Source of the DNA: Paulinella micropora
Lineage: Eukaryota > Cercozoa > Imbricatea > Euglyphida
Assembly: GCA_009731375.1 (NCBI GenBank)
Contig: BJOX01000168.1
Span: forward strand, 591,357-655,356
Length of the DNA stretch: 64,000 nucleotides
Reading direction: 5' to 3'
Shown here: positions 29,281 to 39,524 of the stretch, in pieces
How the letters are laid out: every line of letters starts with the position of its first letter
Position numbering within the stretch: position 1 is the first letter of the stretch
Translations under genes and position numbers: made by a program
The notes under the pieces: generated by a model
Told to the model about the DNA's origin: nothing
Seen by the model: only the letters and a program-made list of their open reading frames with translations
Databases searched by the model: none

Positions 29281-32200
29281 TCACTGCCTTCGTCGTCTGG
29301 CGCGGATTTCTTTGCCTGGTGGAGGACCACCAACAAAAGTCAGATCGAACTTTGACTGTTCGAGAATGTCCCAGATCTTATTAGGGATTCCGCCCAACGA
29401 TAATTCAAAAGGGACATCAAGCACTCCTCTTGGCAGTGTCTGAATGGTCCACGCAGTGTAATCCTTGTCTCTGGGAGTAATTGTATCATCCCATGTCTCG
29501 AGACTTTTTGCGTCTTTATATACTGGCAGATAATGTCTTGCCTTTGGATCCTCAACCGGGTCCATACTTCTCCAGAACTGGAGTATCGGTTGTACTATCT
29601 TTGCGGCTGATGATATTTTGAGTGTCCGTGTGACACGCATCTGTCGTGGGACCGCCACGACCCGCATCAAGTATAAGTCTGAGAGAGTGTCATCAGCGAC
29701 ATGTTGTTCCGCTGGTCTCATCAGATAGAAAACATTTTTCACCCATGCGATGGTTGCTATCGCATCGCCTTCCTTCCATCGCTCATGGACAATCTCAACG
29801 TTGCCCGCGTTTGGGTCAGTGTCCGTCCCCTCCTCCTCCTGGTGGACGTCCTTTGATCTCATCGACCTCATCGCCTTCCTCGGTTGGTCGTTGATAAGAT
29901 CATTCCGCGCTCTCCTTAGCTGCGCCTCTGTGATCTTCTCCTTCTTTCCGCTATGCTCTCGCGGAGACTTGGACTGAGTCCCCACCGCGCTTATGCGGTC
30001 AGTCTTCTCCTTGCTGTCCACCTCACTCTCCTCCTTCTCAGCTATCGGTGCCCGATAAGCATCGTCTTGGTCTATGCCAGCCTCCTTGTGGATGGGCGGC
30101 ACCTCTTTGAAATCATCCTTCATCCGTTTTAACGCCTCCTCAACGGATTCATCTTCCAGTAAGAAGGGATCATACTTAATCAGCCTTCTTACATTCACAA
30201 TTTGCACCTTCCCTCTACCCCTGATCTTGTAATTCAGAGGTCCCGTCTGTTCCATAATCTGATAAGGTCCTTTCCAGTGAGTGAACAGCTTAGAGCTGAC
30301 TCCCTTCGGGACTTGAGGATGGTACAATAGTACAATATCCCCGACCTGGAACTTGATCTGATCCAAGTGCGCTTGTCGCACCCCTTCAGCATCAGTCTTT
30401 CGGCGCTCCGCCTCTCTATGCGCCCTGACTATTTGTTCCGCCTCCATCTTCACTCTAAGTCTCATCCCAAACAACTCATCCGCATCCGCCCAAGTGTCTT
30501 TTGGGTGAAGGAGCGAAGTCGGGATATCAGGCTCACGCCCATATACTAACTGATATGGCGAGATTGAGCTCTTCGAGCCTCCTAACGCCGTAGAGGGTAG
30601 ACAGTTCATTGCAAACGCAAATGATGGTGCTGCCTCGACCCATGCTCTTTGATTCTCCTTCTTCGTGCAATACATCTTTAGCGAGGCTTTGAGGGGTCTG
30701 TGTACCCGCTCGATTTTCCCATTTGCTCGCGGGTTATAGGCAGTAACATATTGCCATTTCATCCCGTAATACTTAGATAGTTTGTCGATGACCTCGTTAT
30801 TAAAGTCCGAGCCTCGATCAGAACATATCTTTCTTGGTACTCCGATCTGTGAGATGATCCTATCGATCAGCGCCTCGGCCGTCGTCTTGCCGGTAACGTC
30901 TTTGACAGGGATGATCCACACATAGTTGGTGGCTCTGTCAATAGCCGTAAGGAGGTATTTGTAACCATCCTTCGATTCTGGGAAAGGTCCCACATGATCA
31001 ATGTGTATAAACTCAAACATCCCCGCATGAAGAGGAAATTCGCCAATCAGGCCGAAATTTGCCTTCAGTGGTGTTTTGTTTATCTTGCACGGGATGCATG
31101 CATCCACCGCCTGATCTATCTCCTCCTTCATCTTCTTCCACCAGAATCGCCTCGCTACGAACATATGAGTTCGTTGTCGACCCGGATGCGCCAAAAGTGG
31201 GCAATTGTGGGCTGCGACAAATATAAATCGTCTCAGACTCTCCGGTACCCAAAGGGTCCATTTGTCCGGCTGTGACGCATAGCGACCGTGAAGGCCCTTG
31301 TACCACAGTAGACCATCTCTCCATCCCATCTCCTTCATCTGATCTTTGATCGCTTTCGTCATCCGTAGCTCATCCGGGTTCTGATATAACTGTATCAGTT
31401 CTTTAAACTCCGGATCTTGAGCCTGTTGTTGCCTCCATGCGGTAGGCGAGGCTATATGGATAGTACCATCTTCTAGCCGTACCCCGATTCTTTCCGGGTC
31501 ATCGTCTAGGTCACTTCTCCGCTCTTGAGGAGGCTCCGCATAAACTTCCTGCGTCTCCTCTTCCTCTCTTATGTTCGCCTTCGCATTCTCATATACCTCA
31601 TAGGACCACTCAGCGTCCTCCTGGGTATGTAGCTCACAACATATCCCGTGATCCGGGCCTTGTGGACTGTACCGTAGACCTGTGCGGTCATATCGGACTC
31701 CACTCGCCATCTCCATCGCCTCAATGTGGCTGACCTCATACACCTTGTCAGTGGACAAGTCTTCCATCTCCACCGTGGACACCAACGCCGATACTTCTGA
31801 GTTAAACTCTAGCCTAGAGAGGCTATCAGCGACCACATTTCGCTTTCCCGGTAGATGGACCATTGTAAAATCGAAACAAGACAAGAACGCTTGCCACCGC
31901 GCCAGCCGTCCCGTCTGTTCATGATTCATCAACCATAACAGGTTATGATGATCAGTTCTGACAGTAAATTGAGGTCCTCCCCACAAATACTCTCTGAGCC
32001 TCTTGAGGGCCCACACTACCGCCAACGCCTCTCTTTGCCTTGTGCAATAGTTTCTCTCCGCCGCACACAACTTCCTACTAATAAACATGATTGGGCGTAA
32101 TTTCTTCTCCTCATCCTCTTGTTGTAATACAGCCCCAATCGCAAACTTAGATGCGTCTGTATCGACTACGAATTGTTTCGTAAAGTCGGGCATCGTTAAC

Positions 32201-35094
32201 ACCAGTCCTCCGTCTTTCGGGTCTTTGTAAATGAGATCTTTGAGCGCATGAAACGCTTGCAAAGCCTCTTCGTCCCACTTCTCAAAGTCTCCAAAATCTA
32301 TCATTTTCTCCACTTTAGCCCGTGTTGCACCCCAATCGGGTATAAACTGGCTATAGTATTGCGCCATCGCAAGGAATGAGTGCAATTCAGTGCGGTTCTT
32401 CGGTATCGGTCGATTCATAATCTCCTCCCTCTTCTCTTTGGATATCGAGACTCGATTATGGGAGATCTCGTACCCTAAGTATGTCACACTCGTCTTGGCA
32501 AGTTGACACTTCTTTAGATTGCACTTCAGGCCAAAAGCTCCGATGCGCCTGAATATATCGGACAAATGATCGATATGCTCCTCCATTGTGTTAGAGTATA
32601 CGATAATGTCATCGATATAGCAAAATGCATATTCTCCCGCCTTCTGTCCCCGCCTTCTCATAAAGCCACCGTCAGACAAATCATCGTACTGACTGCTCAA
32701 CATCTTCTGCATCGCCTTCTGGAAAAGTCCTGGGGCTTGCTTGAGGCCCATCGGAAGCACTTTCCATTGGTATATTTCCATACCCACCACAAACGCCGTC
32801 AGCCATCTGGACTTTTCCTCCAGTGGTATCTGCCAGAAGCCATTCTTAAGGTCAATGACCGAATAGAATTTTGCATTCCGCAGTACTCTCCTTCCTTCTT
32901 CTAATGTCGGGAGAGGATTTCTCTCTTCCTCCAGCACCTTGTTAACACGAGCATAGTTAACTGTCAGGCGCCATTCTCCTCCTGGCTTCGGCACTATTCT
33001 CGGTTGTGAGACTATTGGAGATGTTGATCTCTCAATAAAGTCCTCATTGAGCAGCTGTCTTGCTAGCTCCTCCGCTATCTTCGCCTCATGTATACTCAAA
33101 TTCGCCCTTCGTGGTGCCGGTGACGGCTCCGCACCCGGTATTTTGTAAATAACCGCAGTGAAATCTTCAGGCTTGACACCACCTGCATGTGGAGGGTCAA
33201 AAATTTCCTTGTTCGCCTCTAATTTGGCTTTTAAAAGCTCCTTCTCCTTCTCCGTGCCTACTCCTTCTTCCAATATTTTCCGCGCCGCCTCTTGAAAATC
33301 TTCATCAGACATCTGCTTATGTTGCTTGAGGGGTTCTCTGTCCTCCTCCAAGCCTAAGTCCTCTTCCGAGACATCATCTAGGCCCGTCTTTTCATACGTG
33401 ACCGTGTCCGGCTCATCATCTTTACCGAGCTCCACCAGCATGTCAATGAGTCTCGCGTATTGCAAAGGAGCTTTACGGGTGTAAAAACCATCAAAGCATG
33501 TGAATGCTTGCGGTATCAATTTCAACTTGTCGAGGTCTCTGAGCTTCCGCTTGTATGCACTGCTCTGCTCACGAGTTCCCATACGACAAGCCACCACTAG
33601 CTGTTGCTTGCGAGAGGGTACCGGTATAGGATGATCAATAAGCCGGTCCCTTATTTCCTGCGCCCATATCGCCTTCTCATTATATGGCAGGATAATAGTA
33701 TACGGCTTATTATTTTCGAATAAAGTCCGTAAGCATTTCTTCACTTCAGACAGTGAACGCGGCCACGTGGGCTCGTCACCCCAGAAATCAGTAATAAAAC
33801 TTTTAATAGTTTCTGGTGGAGTATCCGGGATTCGCCCCGTTCTCCTTGGTACAAACGCCTCCCTTTTTTCTTCTCCTACTTTCGCATGGAAACAGTATCC
33901 GTTAGTAATATGGACATCTGTTCCTACTCCTTCCGCGAATCTCGCCAACGACGGGCTTCTTTGTGCGACACATATAATCTCCTCCTTTCGCTTCTCGATT
34001 AAGTCATCAATAGACTTTTTGTCCCAATGGCATGTCGGAACTGTGACAGTGCACACTTGGGATTCCCAATTGTCGGTCCAGGACAGTTCATCCGGTCTTA
34101 CGACATGGGGGTGAACGTACACCTCAAGTGCCTCATGTGCGATGGCCATCTTTTTGTGATCCGTCGCTAGACTCAGCTCATAAGCCTCATAAGAGTCAGT
34201 AGCGTTGAAGGGATCAATATCGTTCTCTTCTCCTCTTTTTACTCCATATATCACTCGCCGTGCGGCGCAATCAATCACAGCCCCCATCGTAGCCAATTGG
34301 TCATACGATAGTAATATTGACCCGTGGTAACCGGGGACGACATAGAGGTCCATACGGTATACTCGTGCGGATTTCAATTTAAAGGTCAGTGTGATGATTC
34401 CCGTGATATCCGTCCGGCTGCTCACTCCTTTGAGAGTGCCCGTTGACTTTTTCATATTTCCGTCCACCCAGTCCCGGTATCGATTAAAAAACTTCCTGCC
34501 GACAATATTAATATTCGCCATCGTATCATTACCAACTTTTAATATTGTCTTCAATGTTTCACAATAAAGTTCCGTATAACACAGAGCATCGGGCCTGTGT
34601 ATATTGGCTGCGAGAACAAGAACTTTACGTTCCAAATTTTGGAGTCTTGTCTCTAAGTTTTTCAACTCCTCCTTCTTCTCCTCCTGCTTCACCTCATTAA
34701 CATTTTTATTATTCTGCGGTACTGGTGCGTTTACTATTTGAGCGACATTGTCTTGTGGTACTTGAGTACACACATTGTCTTTTTGCTCGCCACCCGCCGC
34801 GACCGTAGACATTGAGTCTGTTCGTGGTTGTTTGCTTGGCCGAGGCGATACGTCTGCCATTGGCCTCCTCGCCTCCATCGCAAGTCTCGCCTTCCTATTT
34901 GCATCAGTTATCATTGGTAACCGTGCTGTATGAACGGGTATGAGACTACCTTGGGGCTGCAGTCTCTGTGTACCCACATCTTTGTTTTCACATAGAGGAA
35001 GCGTTGGCCCAGTCTGCACAACAGCATTAGAAAGCACTGTGACTTTAGGGTTAAACTTCACAGTCTTCTCCTTCCTCTCTTCTTCCCCCTCCAG
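29281..35094 (-). CDS. pol: Pol polyprotein (PR-RT-RNase H-IN), entered by UGA readthrough
   Basis: In the same frame as gag, beginning right after gag's UGA (35095-35097); the first ATG is about 60 codons in, so independent initiation is unlikely. Residues are counted from the GTG at 35061. A protease-like domain spans about 165-272, with NDTMANINIV at the active-site position and ILLSYDQLATMGAVID at its end. RT spans about 655-865 with FCYIDDII (D817, D818). RNase H spans about 960-1085 (VDTDAS, REALAV, TDHHN, ADSLSR). The integrase zinc ligands are H1285, H1292, C1322 and C1325; the catalytic triad is D1355, D1415, E1451, with classical D-35-E spacing. A GPLNYKIRGRGK SH3-like segment follows, then a ~300-aa C-terminal extension (TLPRGVLDVPFELSLGG) also seen in the relic at 57898-58770. 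All catalytic residues of RT, RH and IN are intact. Confidence 0.95.
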   Translation of the reverse strand: MEGEEERKEKTVKFNPKVTVLSNAVVQTGPTLPLCENKDVGTQRLQPQGSLIPVHTARLPMITDANRKARLAMEARRPMADVSPRPSKQPRTDSMSTVAAGGEQKDNVCTQVPQDNVAQIVNAPVPQNNKNVNEVKQEEKKEELKNLETRLQNLERKVLVLAANIHRPDALCYTELYCETLKTILKVGNDTMANINIVGRKFFNRYRDWVDGNMKKSTGTLKGVSSRTDITGIITLTFKLKSARVYRMDLYVVPGYHGSILLSYDQLATMGAVIDCAARRVIYGVKRGEENDIDPFNATDSYEAYELSLATDHKKMAIAHEALEVYVHPHVVRPDELSWTDNWESQVCTVTVPTCHWDKKSIDDLIEKRKEEIICVAQRSPSLARFAEGVGTDVHITNGYCFHAKVGEEKREAFVPRRTGRIPDTPPETIKSFITDFWGDEPTWPRSLSEVKKCLRTLFENNKPYTIILPYNEKAIWAQEIRDRLIDHPIPVPSRKQQLVVACRMGTREQSSAYKRKLRDLDKLKLIPQAFTCFDGFYTRKAPLQYARLIDMLVELGKDDEPDTVTYEKTGLDDVSEEDLGLEEDREPLKQHKQMSDEDFQEAARKILEEGVGTEKEKELLKAKLEANKEIFDPPHAGGVKPEDFTAVIYKIPGAEPSPAPRRANLSIHEAKIAEELARQLLNEDFIERSTSPIVSQPRIVPKPGGEWRLTVNYARVNKVLEEERNPLPTLEEGRRVLRNAKFYSVIDLKNGFWQIPLEEKSRWLTAFVVGMEIYQWKVLPMGLKQAPGLFQKAMQKMLSSQYDDLSDGGFMRRRGQKAGEYAFCYIDDIIVYSNTMEEHIDHLSDIFRRIGAFGLKCNLKKCQLAKTSVTYLGYEISHNRVSISKEKREEIMNRPIPKNRTELHSFLAMAQYYSQFIPDWGATRAKVEKMIDFGDFEKWDEEALQAFHALKDLIYKDPKDGGLVLTMPDFTKQFVVDTDASKFAIGAVLQQEDEEKKLRPIMFISRKLCAAERNYCTRQREALAVVWALKRLREYLWGGPQFTVRTDHHNLLWLMNHEQTGRLARWQAFLSCFDFTMVHLPGKRNVVADSLSRLEFNSEVSALVSTVEMEDLSTDKVYEVSHIEAMEMASGVRYDRTGLRYSPQGPDHGICCELHTQEDAEWSYEVYENAKANIREEEETQEVYAEPPQERRSDLDDDPERIGVRLEDGTIHIASPTAWRQQQAQDPEFKELIQLYQNPDELRMTKAIKDQMKEMGWRDGLLWYKGLHGRYASQPDKWTLWVPESLRRFIFVAAHNCPLLAHPGRQRTHMFVARRFWWKKMKEEIDQAVDACIPCKINKTPLKANFGLIGEFPLHAGMFEFIHIDHVGPFPESKDGYKYLLTAIDRATNYVWIIPVKDVTGKTTAEALIDRIISQIGVPRKICSDRGSDFNNEVIDKLSKYYGMKWQYVTAYNPRANGKIERVHRPLKASLKMYCTKKENQRAWVEAAPSFAFAMNCLPSTALGGSKSSISPYQLVYGREPDIPTSLLHPKDTWADADELFGMRLRVKMEAEQIVRAHREAERRKTDAEGVRQAHLDQIKFQVGDIVLLYHPQVPKGVSSKLFTHWKGPYQIMEQTGPLNYKIRGRGKVQIVNVRRLIKYDPFLLEDESVEEALKRMKDDFKEVPPIHKEAGIDQDDAYRAPIAEKEESEVDSKEKTDRISAVGTQSKSPREHSGKKEKITEAQLRRARNDLINDQPRKAMRSMRSKDVHQEEEGTDTDPNAGNVEIVHERWKEGDAIATIAWVKNVFYLMRPAEQHVADDTLSDLYLMRVVAVPRQMRVTRTLKISSAAKIVQPILQFWRSMDPVEDPKARHYLPVYKDAKSLETWDDTITPRDKDYTAWTIQTLPRGVLDVPFELSLGGIPNKIWDILEQSKFDLTFVGGPPPGKEIRARRRRQ

Positions 35095-37794
35095 TCATTC
35101 CACCACCTCGAAACGATTACCTTGAGTAGTGTCCGGGTAGGATGACGTATCGGTCTCCGAGGCAGTGTTGTAGGCCTGAGCTCGACCGAAATTCGGGTTG
35201 GAGCTTGCCCACGAGCCTCCTCCTCCTCTGGGTGGGGGGGCTGGAGCTCGAACAGCTCTCCCTCCATAAGGGGTATATCCCCGACCTCCTCCTCTTCCTC
35301 TCTGAGGGGTTCCCTGCCACCTCGAGGCTCCTCTCCATGTTCCTCGTCCTCGTCCTCCTCCTCCTCCTCCTCCTCCTCCTCCTCCTGCTCCTCCTCCTCC
35401 TTCTCGTCCTCTTTGAGAGGCCTTTAAGTTCTTTTGTCTCTCCCTTTCCTCCTTCTTCTCCTTCATCCTCTTCATGTAGGTAATGATTGCCTCTCGTAAC
35501 TCCTCATCATCACACATATTGGCATACCAACCTTCGTTCACAGCGGCAATCTGAAGCATATTGAAAAGGCCCGGTTCCTTGCCTTCCGTCCTGCTCAGAA
35601 AATTTGCCCTTGCTGTTGGGTTCTGCCTATCATGATTGAAAGAGCAGTCTCTGTTCTCCATCTGTGCCTTACACTGCAAGCCCGCGAACCACCTCCAACA
35701 TGCGGTCTTCAGGTCTGGCTCTCTCTGTCTCTTCCAACCGGCAACTCTGTTTGTGTACGTGGCTTGTGCGCCAACAGGTACACCGCCTGCCTGTGCCGTA
35801 TGTGCCTCCGTGAGCGAGTCCATGTTTGAGCATGCACTCATCACTTCTTGAAACAGTGCTGACGGAGCAACGCTTTGAACCGTATTTTCGAACACGTGTG
35901 TCTCGAGGAAGTTCTTGGACTTCACTGAGCTAAACGTCGAGCATTGTTGTATGAGCTGAGTAAGCTTACTCGGGTTAACTGTGTGTAACGCCGAAAAGAA
36001 ATAGAGGATGATCGACTTGCGGCCATAGAATAGCCCATAGGAGGAAACTACCTCCGTAAGGGTCGCCGCCAAGCCAACAGCACTCCTCAAACTCATCGCC
36101 ACTGTCTCAAAGATTTCAAATCCTATGAGAGTACCAGTGCAGAGATGCTGGTATCCATGAGATTGAAAATATGAAATGAGTGTGGCCACCGCCAGTTCAC
36201 ACTGAGCGTCTAGGCCTGTTGCATTGTTTCTCTTAATCTCCTCCTTCTTTCTCAAAAACTTGTACTGTGTCAGATCAAATCCCTCCGAGACTAGAGATTG
36301 GTCAAAAACAGTAACAAGGGCCTCGTATTCCTGCGTTTCGTCGCAAGGAAAAGCCTTCATGCAGGCATTGATCTCTTTGAGCTTGCTCAAAAGCGAAGCA
36401 TCAGAGTCTTTGTCTGAGCTCGTCTTGGCATATAGCATGAGACTTGCCACTCCTCCTTTCTTCCCCTTGAAGGCATTTATGATGTTCTGTCTGTCCTTCT
36501 TCTCCGTGTTTGTGACCACCACCGTAGTTGAGCCCGAGGGTGCAGGGGCTGGTGGGGCAGGAGCTGGTGGGGTCAAATATGTCGGAGGGTGTGTCTTTGC
36601 ACCACTCACTTTTGCTTTCATTCTTTCCAGTCTCATCGTCTTCTCGAACTCCTCATTCTCTTTCGCCTTCTTCTTCTCAGATATCACCAGCTTTTGAGCA
36701 TGAGTGATAAAGGCCACCAATTCAGAAGCAGATCTGAGAAAATTATATTTCTCCACATATTGGTCAACACCTGCTTTGTTGGCGACCGGTGGTGCGTTAC
36801 TAAGTGATTTAAGGACAGAGTGATCCTTGGTAGGAATCCATCTCTTCCATGCCTCCTTGTGCAGTAACGCACCCATCAACAGTCTGATCTTGGTCAGAAC
36901 TCTGTCGGTCTTCTCTAACTCATCAATCACAGGATGAGTTTCTCCTGCTGCCTTAATGCTTTTTTCCATCTCTGCCTTCCCCTCCTCCAAGGCCTTTATT
37001 TCCATTGTAAAAAAATGAAATATGCCACTCGAGTTTTTCGAACCCAGATTGGTCTTCATTTTTGTTACATCGACTGCCTCCTGACCAGTCGCGAGGAATC
37101 TGGCCGTTGCTCTTGGGTTTGTGTACTGGAGGTAACCCTCACATCGTGGGCCGTATGTACGTTCCCAAATCAGGGTTTGAGTGTACACCCCAAAGATAGC
37201 ATCGAGTAATTCAAGGTGGGTGTGTGTGTCCCCAAACTTGATATGCTGTATCTTCTTTCTCTCTTCTGGATCAGAGACCAGTTTGCCGAGGAGCTGTGCT
37301 GTGTTTGATAATAGGATATAGACATCCTTTTTAGCACGACTTTTCTCTCTTCTTTGATCCTGAGGGATCCACACATAGGTATCCTTCTCTACCCCCATCT
37401 TGTTATCAAACTCTTTTTTAGTGAGGTCATAGTGGTCTTGCACCCACTGTTGTTCCTCCACTGTGATCTCCTCTCCATCACTATGAATCAAGTCGATCAT
37501 TTTTCGTCCTCCTCCTCCCGTGTAGGCAGGTGGTAAGGGATTACCATATGCTCCTCCTCCTCCCGTCTCTTCTTGTTCAAATCCTCCTTCATCTTCGTCT
37601 CCTCCATATCTTCCTTCATCATCCCAGCCCTCTTCTACTCCTCCTCCTACTCCTTCATCTCCTCCTCCTTCATTCAATCCTCCTCCTCCTCCTTCATTCA
37701 ATCCTCTTCCTCCTCCTCCTCCTCCTTCTTCTTCTTCTTCTCTTCTTTGATCTGCCTCCGAGAATTCACTCACTTCGGCGGTCTCTGTCGACAT
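35095..37794 (-). CDS. gag: Gag with CCCH zinc finger and RGG-rich tail
   Basis: 899 aa. The N-terminal ~95 residues are Glu/Gly-rich and disordered. Residues about 95-680 are helical and form the presumed capsid region, including SHGYQHLCTGTLIGFEIF, which is nearly identical in the second element's Gag. A Pro/Ala linker lies near 402-420. Nucleic-acid binding is probably supplied by C699-x8-C708-x8-C717-x3-H721, a CCCH-type finger rather than the usual CCHC knuckle, followed by a Lys/Glu helix and an RGG/Gly-rich tail (about 798-860). The frame ends TGA CTG GAG and continues open as pol, so Gag-Pol would arise by readthrough. ATG at 37794 is the first in a long open frame. Confidence 0.92.
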   Translation of the reverse strand: MSTETAEVSEFSEADQRREEEEEGGGGGGRGLNEGGGGGLNEGGGDEGVGGGVEEGWDDEGRYGGDEDEGGFEQEETGGGGAYGNPLPPAYTGGGGRKMIDLIHSDGEEITVEEQQWVQDHYDLTKKEFDNKMGVEKDTYVWIPQDQRREKSRAKKDVYILLSNTAQLLGKLVSDPEERKKIQHIKFGDTHTHLELLDAIFGVYTQTLIWERTYGPRCEGYLQYTNPRATARFLATGQEAVDVTKMKTNLGSKNSSGIFHFFTMEIKALEEGKAEMEKSIKAAGETHPVIDELEKTDRVLTKIRLLMGALLHKEAWKRWIPTKDHSVLKSLSNAPPVANKAGVDQYVEKYNFLRSASELVAFITHAQKLVISEKKKAKENEEFEKTMRLERMKAKVSGAKTHPPTYLTPPAPAPPAPAPSGSTTVVVTNTEKKDRQNIINAFKGKKGGVASLMLYAKTSSDKDSDASLLSKLKEINACMKAFPCDETQEYEALVTVFDQSLVSEGFDLTQYKFLRKKEEIKRNNATGLDAQCELAVATLISYFQSHGYQHLCTGTLIGFEIFETVAMSLRSAVGLAATLTEVVSSYGLFYGRKSIILYFFSALHTVNPSKLTQLIQQCSTFSSVKSKNFLETHVFENTVQSVAPSALFQEVMSACSNMDSLTEAHTAQAGGVPVGAQATYTNRVAGWKRQREPDLKTACWRWFAGLQCKAQMENRDCSFNHDRQNPTARANFLSRTEGKEPGLFNMLQIAAVNEGWYANMCDDEELREAIITYMKRMKEKKEERERQKNLKASQRGREGGGGAGGGGGGGGGGGRGRGTWRGASRWQGTPQRGRGGGRGYTPYGGRAVRAPAPPPRGGGGSWASSNPNFGRAQAYNTASETDTSSYPDTTQGNRFEVVE

Positions 37795-38581
37795 GATGTC
37801 GTAGTAGTGATCAACAGGAGGACAGTGTCAGCTCCTATGTTTGGTTTTTGTTCGTTTGTGTTCTGTTCCTCCTTCAGTCGATTGACTAGTGAAGAGAGAA
37901 ACTAATAGAGAGGGTAGGATAAGATTCCCTGTCCTCTATGAAACACTGTTTGTATGTTTGTTTTTGTTTGAGAAAAATAGTCTTTGAGACTTTCTCCGAT
38001 TTCTTGTTCTCCTTACTCAGATTACTTTCTCCTCCTTCTTTTCTATATTGTATCTAGTATGAGGCACTTGGACCTACACACAGATAGTAATAGAGAAGCT
38101 AGAAAAGCTCTCCTTGAGAAGTCGACAGTCGGTCGGATAGGTTCTCAGACCTACCTTTAGAAAACGATCAGAGATTTGCAAAAATACTCTGACGTATGTG
38201 TGAGATAATGCAGATAAATGCACAAACTAGAAGGGTAGAGTGTTGTGCTCCTGTCCCTATGCTTGTTTGTGTTTTGTGTGTGTTCCTTCACTCTTCTGTC
38301 CACCTCCTTCTTCTTGGTCTCTGTGTGAGAACAGCAAGAACGACAGAGAGTTTGTATCTGATGTCTCCTTGTGAGCACACAGATACTGATTGGGCTAGAG
38401 GGTACGAGACACCTGCTTGAGACCAATCAAATTATTTGTTTTGTGAAAGAGTTATGAGGGAGCTGTGTTGGAGTATTTGTTTTCGTCTGACGTCCCCGTG
38501 TGAGACACGGTCAGTGAAAATTCACTCTGTTGCCTGTGTGGCAAAGCAGAAAGAAATCACCCTAGTGATGTGGACTCCAAA
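37795..38581 (-). promoter_or_regulatory. 5' leader of gypsy element with primer-binding site
   Basis: Untranslated leader between the 5' LTR and gag. TTTGGAGTCCACATCAC (minus strand) lies right at the LTR edge; its TGG two bases in is the usual start of a tRNA primer site. Parts (for example the stretch around 38169-38215) match the leader of the second element at 61440-61480 in the other orientation, so the leader is conserved and may hold packaging signals. Confidence 0.65.
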
Positions 38582-38818
38582 TGTAATGCCCCCAACGATA
38601 GCTCGTAAAAAGTCGGTAATACAACCAAACACAGTCCTCAAGAATGAGAATGATGTCTCGTTGTATTAGCTCAGTGAAGCCAAAAAGGAAAACGGCAACA
38701 GACCAGGAATAAAATGGCATCAGGTCCAATCCGGACAAATAATACTGAAAAACAAGCTGGTGCACCTGTCACCAGGAAAATGTATTTTTTACCGGCTATC
38801 CGGGGGGTGATGCCTACA
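38582..38818 (-). repeat. 5' LTR of gypsy element
   Basis: 237-bp partner of 28203-28439. It would hold promoter and polyadenylation signals; none is unambiguous by eye. Confidence 0.94.
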
Positions 38819-39524
38819 AATCACTTGTTGTAGGCCAGGCAGTGTTGGTACACTTGTAGAGCACGATGAGCAGCAAAGAGGATGATCTTGCTGGGTGATA
38901 AGGGGGTGACCCTAACACAAACAAAACCAGACACATACTGTGTTGGTCGACTGCTTAGAGTGTGGAAGAACAGAAATACGACACAAAAATGCAAAGACAG
39001 GTGAACTTGACGATCTGTCCCATATATGTGGTTTTTGATGACCTCTGATCTTCCACGTTCGTTGAGTAGTACCTTCCTTGTAGGAGGTGCTTTCAAATCG
39101 ATCTGTCGACAGAGCACACAAAACTCGTGTGTGCAGTTTCCACTTGAAAGGAAAATTCGCCGACTCAGGCTCCCGAATTGTGAGTTTGGATACAACACCA
39201 AGGGATAAATACACAACGAAGTCTTATTAAAAGTCTCTATAGCTGCAAAAAGCACTAACTCCTGAGAGTAGGTGAAATACCAGTAAATAGCTGAGAGTTC
39301 ACTTCCAAGTCGTTTATTTACGTAGGCCGGTTTCTACTAGTGACTTGTTTGCAGACTCCGACTTGGCTGCAACGTACGATCGTAGGTGAGCGTAGATTGT
39401 GAGTTGGTTTCGTATGTGCTTGAAGTTGAATAAGTTGTAACACTTGAAGCCTGAGGAGGGCTTCAAGTACAAGTTATTTCTTCAAGTAAAAAGTCCTGAA
39501 CTTTCACTGAAGTTTGGGACATAT
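38819..39524. other. Unique spacer
   Basis: Begins with the AATC target duplication. No recognisable gene; open frames are short and featureless. Confidence 0.5.

Larger units (their letters stand above)
28203..38818 (-). mobile_element. Complete Ty3/gypsy-type LTR retrotransposon, 10.6 kb
   Basis: Two 237-bp LTRs (28203-28439 and 38582-38818) differ at two positions. In the element's orientation they start TGTAGG and end TTACA. A 4-bp duplication AATC flanks them (28199-28202, 38819-38822). The order in minus orientation is 5' LTR, primer-binding-like TGGAGTCCACATCAC, 790-nt leader, gag, pol (PR-RT-RH-IN), an 840-nt non-coding 3' region, the polypurine tract GGGAGGGGG (about 28440-28453), and the 3' LTR. 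Pol order RT-RH-IN places it in the Metaviridae/gypsy group. Open frames and near-identical LTRs indicate a young, possibly active copy. Confidence 0.95.
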
